Part shown: in pieces, positions 47,785 through 58,330 of the stretch
Layout: every line of letters starts with the position of its first letter
Numbering within the stretch: position 1 is the first letter of the stretch
From: Prostheceraeus crozeri
Lineage: Eukaryota; Platyhelminthes; Polycladida; Euryleptidae
Assembly: GCA_907163375.1 (NCBI GenBank)
Contig: CAJQUW010008977.1
Location: forward strand, 1 to 64,000
Length of the DNA: 64,000 bases
Direction: 5' to 3'
Translations under genes and position numbers: made by a program
The notes under the pieces: model-generated
The model's input: only the letters and a program-made list of their open reading frames with translations
Database searches by the model: none
Told to the model about the DNA's origin: nothing

Positions 47785-49984
47785 ATCGGAGGAGATGTTT
47801 ATCCTATTCAGAGATGACCAAGTGGTCAACTATGTTACAAACGAAGGCCCGAGCGTGAAGGGGACTCCTCTGTCGCTTATCAGGCGTGCACTGTTTTGTG
47901 TGGAGTCAGCTTTGATGACCGTAGCATTGACGGCAGTAAAGTTATCATGGATAAATCATCCATCCATTCGATTAAGAGCAGCAGTCTCTCGGAGTTGATG
48001 CAATAACGCAAGATAATGCAAACAAACTTGAAGTAAGAATGAGAGAAATCTTCAGACTTGAACATTTTAGACAGCACATTTTTGCCTATCTTAGACTTCA
48101 CAAATGGTTTCATCAAATTCTATTGAAAGCCTTCTTCAAATTCAAAGCCAACTCAGAGAATTGGGAGACTAGCTGCGAAAAGCGCAACAGAAAATTTCAT
48201 TTACTCCTTTTTTGTCACGAGAGGTTTTGTTCCGCTAAAACTACAATGATCGCACACGTCTGGTCTCAGAGACTGCTTCAAGGGTACACTAGCAGGGCTA
48301 CGTGACAAGAGATTCTTTGGTCTCGGGTTCGACATCTCCTCACACTAGCTCTTCATGACTTATAAATTCATCAAATTTGGCATTTTCATCGCAATCCAGC
48401 GAGATTCAGCCATCTTAGTAGATAAATAAATAAATAAATGAACGTTGTTTATACTGGGAAGCACATTAGTCACGGAGCCTTTCTTCCATGTGGCCGAGTT
48501 GTCGTTTACCACTCTCATTCTTTTTCGTGCTGAGTGTTTAGCAAGAATGCAGAGTGTTCTGTATATCGCGATTTCTGTACATCAAAAATGCTGCAGTTGA
48601 ACTAATTAATGTCCATCATTTCAGTGGTATTTCTCAGGACACTTTTCTTGTCTCTGTTCGTGTTCATTCTAGCGTGATCGGAGAGGTCGACTACTTCGGC
48701 CAATGAACTTTATGTAATGGAAAAATGCTCGAGGAAATTAAAATTCAATCTTATGAATATCTTTTTGCAATCAATCGTGACATTTCAGGACATTCAACCT
48801 GACAAGCTCTGCAATCACCAACTAGTAACCTGGAGGAGATCGGCAGCGTATTCGAAAGGTTCTGAGAATTGATTATTTGAAATTGTGAACTGTTTTTATG
48901 AAACGGATTGAGAGAGTTAGAGCAGGTGATCATTGGATAGAATCAAACGTATTCTGTTGTGATTTTCATGCAGTTCGGAGCAGTAAAGAAGGAGACGGTC
49001 CGTGTAGCCCCTCCGGTGTGGAAACAGTTCAGTGTATCTCGCAATGTCACACAACTCAGGTCTGCTGTCAACTTACAAAGCGCAGTCTCGGAACCACTTC
49101 GAACACTGCTTCTGTAGAGCAGCAAGAATTATGTCAGTGTCATCGGACGACAATTTCTTTCACGTTCTTCGGCCTTTGTTCGGACCTGCCCCTGAACGTG
49201 GCTGACTTACTCTCTGACAATGATTTCGATGCCCACATCGATCAGTGACAGTTCCTTATACGGTGCACTTCTAATCATTATTCTCTCCTTCTTCCCTTTT
49301 CTTGTTCCTTCGTCTACTCTTCTTTGTTTTCCCTCCAATTTTCTATTTTCTTTCGATCCTCTCTTCCGCCTCTCTCAAGACCTCAAGTCCCCAAAATTCA
49401 CTGCAAACATGCATTGTACTGAAGATAGAGATCAAGACACTATTAAGACATGTGATGTGTTGAAACGATGAATTACAGAGAGGAATATGTAAGGTTAGAC
49501 TGTGACAGCTACATTCTCCTTACTTGTATATGCATGTAAATTGTAAGAGTGCATGTTTACAAATGCACAAATAATGATAATATAATGCGCTTTTAAAGTT
49601 CATCGAATCATAAAGCATCACAATCCCTCTTCTCTCTCTATCCAAACTCAAAGGGTGTATTTCATGATAGAAAGACCCATGAAGGCAGTTTATAATAAAT
49701 GATTATTTACAAATGTATTGTTTCCGTCACCGATGGGAACAGAGTCAATAAAGATTTCTGTATTATCACCGATGATAAGAGATAAGAGATTATTTCTCTT
49801 CTCTCTCTCTCCTTTTTCGAGGACCGAGAAAGTCTCTCGAAATCTGCTCGAACTGTTTTGTTTTATTTGATCTGGGCCACAATCCTCTGCCTCTTTTCTC
49901 TCGCCTTTTTGGTGACTGAGGAAATATCTCGAAACCACGGAATCTCCTCTAACTGTTGAGGTTTTTTGATTGGGACCAAAAGAA
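47785..49984. other. Mostly non-coding, possible SINE
   Basis: At about 48270-48440 a GGGTTCGACATC block (similar to the RNA polymerase III B box) precedes an AAATAAATAAATAAAT tail, a possible tRNA-derived SINE; I found no clear A box. Frames at 48039-48305 and 48898-49248 have no recognisable motif. From 49260 the sequence becomes pyrimidine rich. Confidence 0.3.
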
Positions 49985-50095
49985 CTTCTTCTTCTCTCTC
50001 TTCTCTCTCTATCTGTAATCTCTTTCTCTCTTTTATCTCTTCTCTCTCTTCTCTGTCGTCTCTCTATCTGTTATCTCTTTCTCTCTCTCATATCT

Positions 50096-50132
<37 letters not shown>

Positions 50133-50245
50133 ATTCTCTCTATCTGTTATCTCTCTCTCTCTTCTCTCTCTATCTGTTATCTCTCTCTCTCTCTTCTCTA
50201 TCTGCTATCTCTCTCTCATATCTCTCTTCTCTCTCTATCTGCTGT
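49985..50245. repeat. CT-rich microsatellite
   Basis: Long TC runs broken by CTCTATCTGTTATCTC units, repeated at roughly 30-60 bp intervals. Serine/leucine-rich frames here are a by-product. Less pure CT runs start at about 49795. Confidence 0.95.
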
Positions 50246-51105
50246 TTTGAGTCGTCCAACGTGTCTCGCGCCTAAAATGCAATCTCTGCCTGAATACACT
50301 TCCCAAACATTTGCGTTTATCCCAAGTAATCAAAAGATAAAAGCCAAAAGTACTCTTAAAGTTTCATATAAAATGACGGATCGCCAAGTGTAAGTCAATC
50401 GACTGCAAAGTGAAAGCCTCTCTTCTCAAAGTTGATCTTACTAAAACTGTTTGCTGCCAACATTCAAGCAAGTTCACATCAGATTTCATGTAACAATGAG
50501 TTTTTCAATGATGTAGGCGTCATGCTTTGTCGAATACTTCTACCAACTGCCGATGTTTGCCAAGTTCAACTTCAAAATCTTTCAGTACAATGTATAGCCA
50601 ATATATCCTCCCTTTTCGAAACCATTAATGTAATTGATATAATTGAATTGGTTCATAATTTCGAATTTTTGTGAAAAGCCCATGGGGAGTATTTATTCAT
50701 TTACAATAATGCGGATCACAAACGGATTAGAATGCGATTGATGAAACACTGCTGAGAAATGACACTAAGGAAAAAGCTTTTCACATCAGAGAATTCTCTA
50801 TAAATTCACAATCCGAAAGGTTTTACTTAAATACGATTTTAAAGAGGGCACACTTCCATCAACAGTAGCAAAATCAAGAAATTGAATATTGCTGGAGATA
50901 TCTATAACGGGTGCATCCTGCCTACAATTTTTCATTCAAAACTAATATTGAAAAGCTGACGCAATTCTTGCCAAGTGCACGTGTATTCACGCAAATCATA
51001 AAGCATGTAAATAATGCCCCTGAGTTACTCCTGTCGATCACCAACCCTCTGATTTTTTGTATCGGAACGTGCGTCAGAATAACTCCTGATACTATGTGTT
51101 CAGAT
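50246..51105. other. Non-coding
   Basis: A frame of 80 codons (50432-50674) has no motif. No feature supported. Confidence 0.4.
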
Positions 51106-51619
51106 CACAGAATTAGATTGCTTTAGGGTATCACTTTGCTAGAAGTGCAAACTGATTCAAAACGATGCAGGTACTTACTAAGTGGGCAAAAAGAAATTTT
51201 AATACCTTGCAGAGATAGGAAAAATAGTCGTGCGTCGCTTGCGGATTGCTCTGAATTCCTTCAAAATGCTCCGATCTCCACGATTTCTTCAGATTCGAAC
51301 AATTCAGATCATTGCGCAAAAGTTTTCTTGATAATGTTAAACCCTCCGATGATTATTAAAAAAGTTAGCAGGCGCATGAAAAAACGTTCACAAACTTCTC
51401 TGTAGAACTTGACATCGACTGCGTCTCTTTGCTGTGTGATCCGGTTGATAGCAGTCACTGAAACTTCGACCAATTTGGCGTTTTTAGTGTTGAACTGGCT
51501 GCTCATTGTTCGATTGCTATGGTATTTAGTCAGGAGATTGTGCCATTTCATAAACGTGACATGTTCCAATGATTCCTTTCTAGTCAAACAGAAGAAGAGA
51601 CGACCTGTCTAATTCTGTG
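51106..51619 (-). mobile_element. hAT-type MITE, copy H
   Basis: A 514-bp full copy. The flanks are GTTCAGAT and GTGCAGAT, an 8-bp duplication with one mismatch. In the family's plus sense it keeps an open frame of about 92 codons (VKFYREVCERFFMRLLTF) also seen in other copies. Confidence 0.92.
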
Positions 51620-53478
51620 GTGCAGATATTCCAATACTGGAATTTTATCTACCGATTTCCTAAATTGACCAATTTTCCGTGATGTGCTTACTTGAAGTTG
51701 AAGTAACTTAAAAAACACCACATTTCTTTTCCAGGTCTACGAATCAGCTTCTTTGATAGAAATATAATGGTGATGAGTATAGAATATCAATAGAATGATC
51801 GTTACACTTTTCCTATCGACAGTAGTATTTTAAGACTGATAGTGATTCTCCCTCTCTCTCTCCGTCACGTATCTCATTCTCAAGACAAAGTTAAATGTTC
51901 ACAAGATTTCTCCGTAACGCAATTTTGCGTCACTATCTTTCACAAACAAAAGGGAAGTGTCGCCGACAAAGAGTCATGACCATAAGACAACTTAAAAGTG
52001 TCTGAAACACTGAAAAGCTTTGCTCATGCTAGATGTGGTTTGATTCTCTATTGCTCTCTAGCAAAACTGCAATATGTTGAAAATTATGATGTCCTTCCAT
52101 TCACGAGAGCTCCTATCGTGTCGCACATGACGGCATTCCTGACATCATTCGAGAGTTTATGTCATCAGCTTTTCAAGAGACGATTAGCTTTCTATGTTGA
52201 GGATTGTATCGCGGCCTGGATAAATCATCTACACTTTGAATAACGATATCATTGAGCCTCTCAAAGTGCACAGATATACGAATGTTGAAGAAGTATTGAA
52301 AGATATTTCATGGTAGAGTGTTCCAAAATCCATGACAAGTGTATCAATAGTACTTGTTCATGAAAGTTTTATTCGCCAGTTTAACTCATGAAACCCGAAT
52401 ATCATCGATATACTTTGTATATAAACTTGTAATCAAAGGAAATTGTTCGGAACAAATGTAGTGAGTATCTCCGATGTCGCTTCACTGGTCTTACAGTTTT
52501 AAGCGGTTTGTATGTAAATAATTGATGGATTCAATATTCTCAATGGGAACGTTAACTGATAATTCATGCAAAGTCGATGATGACGAGAACTCTTGAATTC
52601 TCGTTTAGATAACGAAAACGGTGATTATTTGGTCGTAAATAAGATTTATTGCCGAATTCAGGACTTATTCATGCGGAAATTGCTAAATTACTTCACGCTT
52701 TCATCATCACTCACTTCTTCGTTTCAACTTGCGGTTAGAGAAGTAGATGTTTTATCCAAAGAGCAGAATTGTTATCTCATTTTTCTCTCCTGATCATTCA
52801 CTTTTCTCAAAAACTGCTTTGTTCAACCCTTTGTAGTTCGAATTGTTCTACTTCTACGAGTACGCATGACGTCTAGGTGTTTATTGCTGTATCAAGGTCA
52901 GCGGTGTATTCCACACTGCTTTTCAGGGGAATTTTTCATTCATGATGTCAAGAATCTCTGTTAGATATTAAATAATCCCCAGATTTGAGGGCATTATAAG
53001 CTACAATGACCGAGAGCCGACGGTTCGAGGTTTTTATGGCAAATAATGACCGAAATAATGTGCATAATGTATATTATGTTATGATACCTGTATTTTTTCA
53101 TACAAGTCTGCACCAGGTCAATATTTTCCATCCATGAAAACAATTACCTGCCTCGTAGAAATTATTGACCTGCTGTCATAGAGAGCCGTAGAAAACCATG
53201 CATTATATTCAATGAAAGTCGGGTATCGCAGATAATTGCATTGTATCTATCCTATTCCGGATGTCTCTCCTTAATTTATTCAATATTGATGAGAAGTGCG
53301 TGAATTTGGTGTATAATCACTGCTGATCATATTTAGCGTGTTCACTTTCTAATGGTAATTTGCTCTACATATGCATGTAGAGCTTAGACTCATGGTCAAT
53401 GCAATTCACTAAAAGATTGGCATCAAATTGGAACATTTGGAGAGGCACAGATAAAGAGTTCTCATTATTATTATTCTC
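51620..53478. other. Non-coding
   Basis: A good acceptor-like site, ACATTTCTTTTCCAG, ends at 51735 but opens only short frames. A frame of 81 codons (51998-52243) is unassigned. Nothing else was recognised. Confidence 0.35.
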
Positions 53479-54290
53479 ATGGCTGAGGCCAGATCAACAA
53501 ACAAAGATTCTGAGAGCTATTCAAGGAATCTTGTTATAAACAGACTGAAGAATAATGGATATCCTACAAGATATTTGAGAAAAATTCAACGCCAGTTTCA
53601 TGGAAAGCCTGAAAGTAGGAATGACCGCAATGATCAAATTTATATTCAGTGTCCATTGTCGACGAAGCCACAAAACGCAAAATGATCAATACTGTTAAAC
53701 GCACTGCATTATCAGAATATATTTCTCTGTATTTTGATTCAGGTAAATTATTCAAGAGAACTTTCCGCCCTCCGAAACAAAAACTCCAATGCCATGATAG
53801 CTGCACAAGTTGCAAATTGAACGAAACAGGTAACTCGTGTCACTCAAAGAATATCATATATAAAATTGTATGCAATACATGCGGTGCTATTTACATTAGC
53901 GAGTCAGCTCGTTGCATCAAGTCAAGGATAAAAGAACATCTCTCACAGAATAATAGTGCTGTTTTTCAACATCTACAGACTCATCCCAATTGTTCGCAGC
54001 CTATTTCATGGACGATACTGCATCGTGGATTGAATACTACTCAAAAGAGACTCACGTTAGAAGCTATGTGCATTCGGCAACATGCAGGCTCCCTAATGAA
54101 CGGATGTCAAGGTCTAAATATAGACACGGTCATGTAACGAGTTCATCCAAGTTAATGTTTCTCTTCTAGCTGTTCTCAAAGTTTGTTTAAATAGGCCCAC
54201 CGTGTACCACTCTCTGTTTTACTTATTGTAACCTTGACAAAGCCGCAAGGCGAAATATTGGTTATCATAATAAATTAATTTAGTATCCAC
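53479..54290 (+). mobile_element. Penelope-like element 3' fragment, GIY-YIG end
   Basis: The plus strand carries a short connecting part (NRLKNNGYPTRYLRKI) and then a frame at 53649-54137 with a cysteine cluster (CHDSCTSCKLNETGNSC), the nuclease core CNTCGAIYISESARCIKSRI, KEHLSQNNSAVFQHL, and the closing EAMCIRQHAGSLMNG segment. The usual Y-I-G reads Y-I-S here. The copy is 5'-truncated and degraded. A 3' untranslated stretch with AAAGCCGCAAGGCGAAATATTGG-like sequence ends at about 54290. Confidence 0.78.
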
Positions 54291-55073
54291 AGGAGGTTAT
54301 TTTTTCATCACGCTTCCATTCCGGATACGAGGATCACCTGATTTATTTGGAAGTTCTCATTTACTAGTACATCAGTTACCTTTTTAAAGTACTTTCAGAA
54401 TTCAGTTTACTAAAATATATTTCGATACGTTCTTCTCAATTTGCATTGAAATAAAATAAAAGTAATTTGCGAGCTTTCGATTGAACCTGTTACTCGTCGT
54501 CAGGTGCGAATACAGAGAGTGGCAGGTTCACTCGAAGACTAGGAAAATTAATTCTATTTTACTTCAATGTAAATCGATTCAGAAGTTAAAGTTAATGATG
54601 AATGATTTGTAGTTTTTCTGAGGAACTGGAAGGCAACCCCGGTTAGTTTTCCGGCTCTATTCAACAGTTTAACTCCTCAGTTTATTTCATGTTGTGATTG
54701 ACTCAGTAAATGGCTTGACTCTATGCCTGCAAGTTTCATTGAATGCCAATCAATGTCTGCAAATAGAAGAAGCTGAAATCAGTCATCGAAAAAGATCATT
54801 ATTTAAAATATTTGTTATTAAGTATTATGTTTTTTAAGTGTTCACTACTTACTACAAGAAACGGCACCGCTCCAAATTTTATAGAAAAACTCAAGTATTC
54901 ATGGCAAACCTTTCAGAACAGCTTCCTAACACATATGTATGATTTTGATAGTCCGAGTTTTGTATTTCTATTACTGCTGTGGTCAAAACCTGATTACCAT
55001 TCAAAACTCGAGTTTCATCAAGCGCTCAGTGAAAATCGACTTCTATGGCCTACATGATCATCTACTGTATGTA
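54291..55073. other. Non-coding with a Penelope-associated motif
   Basis: At 54462-54515, in opposite sense to the fragment before it, the sequence reads CTGACGACGAGTAACAGG and then CGAAAGCTCGCAAATTAC on the minus strand. This is close to the motif near 9555-9605 and may be an inverted terminal repeat of a Penelope-like element. Confidence 0.45.
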
Positions 55074-56346
55074 CAGTCCAGCAGCCAGAACAAGTTTCTG
55101 CAGGGAACGAGGCCGAAAATGAGACTTTCACAGAATGAGGTACACCTCATAGTCCGGCAACAGCCAGCACGAGTTTGTGCAGGGAACGAGGCCGAAGATG
55201 AGACTTTCACAGAATGATGTACACCTCACAGTCCGGCAGACAGCACGAGTTTCTGCAGGGAACGAGGCCGACAATGAGACTTTCACAGAATGATGTACAC
55301 CTCATAGTCCGGCAACAGCCAGCACGAGTTTGTGCAGGGAACGAGGCCGAAGATGAGACTTTCACAGAATGATGTACACCTCATAGTCCGGCAACTGCCA
55401 GCACGAATTTCTACAGGGAATGAGGCCGGAAATGAGACTTTCACAGAATGATGTACACCTCATAGTCCGGCAACAGCCAGCACGAGTTTGTGCAGGGAAC
55501 GAGGCCGAAGATGAGACTTTCACAGAATGATGTACACCTCATAGTCCGGCAACTGCCAGCACGAATTTCTACAGGGAATGAGGCCGGAAATGAGACTTTC
55601 ACAGAATGATGTACACCTGATAGTCCGGCAGCCAGCACGAGTTTCATCAGGGAACGAGGCCGAAAATGAGACTTTCACAGAATGATGTACACCATATGCC
55701 TATTACGAACCTGTGCGTCTGCCGAGTTCTAGTGAGTTCCTCTTCTTGTCAGACAGGATAAAAAAACACATGTAAATCCAATAGGATGCAGATTGCAGTT
55801 TTTGGCGAAGATGAAATTTTCTATGTTTTCTCTGATTAGACGAAAAGTACCAAGCCCAGAGTCATAATTTTTGGCATGGAATGTCTTCAGGTCATCCCTG
55901 TCTATAAAGCTAAACACATTTAATTTGGAGAGCCTCTCAATGTCGGTAAACACAAACATTTTGAGCTACTTTATCCACATTCAGCCACATTCTCACATAC
56001 ATTGCCGATCAGAAGCATAATAATAGCAAATGCACATAATAGGAAATGACCTGAAGACATTCCATTCCAAAAATTATGACTATGGGCGCAGAGCTTTTCG
56101 TTTAATCAGAGAAAACATACAAAATTTCATTTTAACAAAAACTTCCAATCTGCGTCCCATTGGATTTACATGTGTTTTTCTTTGATCCTGTCTGACAAGA
56201 AGAGGAACTCACTAGAACTCGGCAGACGCGCGAATTCGTGGTAGACATAGGGTGTACATCTCATCTTGTGAGATCGTGTACATCGTGTGTGAAAGTTTCA
56301 CTTTCGGCCTCGTTCCCTGCAGAAACTCGTGCTGGCTGCCGGACTA
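55074..56346. mobile_element. Foldback element, member 2
   Basis: Outer ends AGTCCAGCAGCCAGAACAAG and CTCGTGCTGGCTGCCGGACT are inverse copies, as are inner arms at about 55711-55895 and 56048-56236 (CGTCTGCCGAGTTCTAG against CTAGAACTCGGCAGACG). The termini share GCAGGGAACGAGG, ACTTTCACA, GTACACC and the CGTCTGCCG boundary with the element at 26178-26925, so they are one family. The left terminal part is tandemly amplified; the right is nearly single copy. Confidence 0.88.
55075..55700. repeat. 79-bp tandem array inside the left foldback arm
   Basis: AGTCCGGCA starts recur at 55075, 55151, 55230, 55306, 55385, 55464, 55543 and 55622, spacing 79 bp with two steps of 76. In the middle the units alternate A-B-A-B: GCAGGGAACGAGGCCGAAG against ACAGGGAATGAGGCCGGAA, giving a 158-bp dimer period. 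Confidence 0.95.
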
Positions 56347-57609
56347 ATACTATTCTTGTTACAGTGAAAGGGAACAAGTTGACGGTGATCGTTCGCCTGT
56401 TGAATAATAAGCTTGAATATCATTGCATTGATGAGACTCACGATGACTTCAACTGTCGCCGATTGGAACCCTTGGGGAAATTCAGGGAAGCGTGGGAAGT
56501 TGAGTATAACTGAGATATCTATGCTCCTTCACACCTCCTCTATCAACTGCAGCTATGAAGTTAATCATCTGACCCTCCTGTTCGAGACTCAGATACCTTT
56601 GTCGCAGACACAGTGATTCATTTATCCATTGAATAGTTTCAACGAAATGACTTGAAATAAACAGAGGTTGTCATTGTTTCACTACAAAACTCAAGTTTTT
56701 CACCATCGGATACTCGATTTTCAATTTCAAGATATTCACACAGATACTGTCCACATTCACTGCGGAATAATCTGAGAAATATTCTTATTAAATAAATCTG
56801 GTCTTGATTACAAACGTTAGAATGCATCAAGGTCAACCATGATTCCCTACGGACATCCTCCACTTGCTGTCTTCTCATGACAGAAGACAGTAAAGATTGG
56901 CGACTTAAGTGTATATGGAATCAAAGCTCGAATCATTACACATGAAAATAAAAGAGATGAAGAGCCATAAACTCGTCTACCTATTCCTGTCTCATTGAGG
57001 AGACAGGATGCCTCAGTTTGATGTCATTGTAATGAAGTGATCTGAGGAGAGGAGACAAGACCAACAACAAAGGATTCTCTTCATTTTCACAAGATATGTT
57101 GATCAATAAGACCTTTTCAAGTGTTCCAAGATCACCTAATTATGGACACTTGTCCATCAATGGTTTGAGCTTAGAAAAGGAAGGATTAGGACATCAAGAT
57201 TCAGTCATTTTCCAACAGTGAAATTAATATTCTGCTTTTATACTTGCCTTCGTCAACTAAATGTAGGAAACTGGAAGTGATAACTTTGAAAATTAGCATC
57301 TGTTGGTTATATATAGCTATGGATGACTTGTATCAGTTATTGTATCTGCTGAGTAGTGCTCAAAATATGAAAATCACTCAATTTACAAATCGCAAGTTTT
57401 CAAAAGAAAAACATGTGAATGTGATAATGAATCAGGCACGGGGAGAAAGAGCATTTTCTGAGCTCTATTTTGATATACTGGTCATCAAAATCAGTGACCT
57501 GGAAAAAATGAGGGATATCGTGAAGTTACCACAAAATCGTTACCTCAAGCATCGTAAAGTCCCATTTGTTTATGTAGATCCACGTTTCATACACTGAGTT
57601 TCATACAGC
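56347..57609. other. Mostly non-coding, one unassigned frame
   Basis: A plus-strand frame of 117 codons (57244-57597) directly precedes the LINE fragment. It contains KEKHVNVIMNQARGERAFSE and has no family I recognise; it may be part of the LINE insertion or flanking DNA. Confidence 0.3.
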
Positions 57610-58115
57610 TTGTTGCTCTTGACTTTCCTTCCGGCTTTATTTCCTGGCTGCACGATTATTTTCGTGGCAGAAACCAAAGAGTCAAATTCAAAGGTGCTCT
57701 CAGGTGTGCCACAAGGTTCCCTCTTGGGTCCTTACCTTTTTGTGTTTTACTGTTATGACCTACAACCGGCATGCACAGATATATTTTTGATACAATATGT
57801 TGATGATGTCTGCGATGTTATTGAGATAAGACATGATAACCATTTCTTTGATAAGTACAAGTTATCCTACAAAAAACTTCTCTGGTCAGCGAACTCACTT
57901 GACCATCCCTTACACTCATTAGTGCCATCAATTAAAAACAATCGAGTTTCTGATCTTACAGCTTTAACGAGCAGGAGGAGGAATTGTTTTACCGTGTATT
58001 ATTTACAATGGACTCGAGTCAATTTTATAAGTTGCTATTTCACTGAGACTTTGTATCTTTATTGTCCTTTTGATTTCAATTTCATTGAATAAAGGAATTA
58101 TGATTATTATTGAAA
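57610..58115 (+). mobile_element. LINE reverse-transcriptase fragment with 3' tail
   Basis: The frame 57610-58092 contains SGVPQGSLLGPYLFVFY and then IQYVDDVCDVI, the QG and Y-x-D-D blocks of a LINE reverse transcriptase. After these it jumps directly to a C-terminal piece (SLDHPLHSLVPS, SRRRNCF), so several hundred bases are deleted inside. A 3' end with AATAAAGGAATTATGATTAT follows, matching CR1/Jockey-type tails. Dead and truncated at both levels. Confidence 0.75.
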
Positions 58116-58330
58116 CGTCATGACAACCGATGTTGTCCCAGATAAACAAACAGTCTCTCCTAATAACAAAAATGATATTCACAGAGTATATTGTTGGCGC
58201 AACACGTGTCTGGCCGAGCAATTGAAATTGCCATCAGCAAGCATCCATATATATTGTCTATTGTAGTCCCACTAACGTGGGCAAAGCTTTAAATCAGATT
58301 TCTATGGATAAGTGTCAGTTGAACTAAATA
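58116..58330. other. Short non-coding spacer
   Basis: Between the LINE tail and the Tc1/mariner element. Nothing recognised. Confidence 0.4.

Noticed and set aside
48270-48440. A firm tRNA-derived SINE call
   Set aside because: A B-box-like block and an AAAT tail are present, but no A box or second copy was found in the window.
49966-50275. Serine/leucine-rich proteins
   Set aside because: They are translations of a CT microsatellite in two frames.
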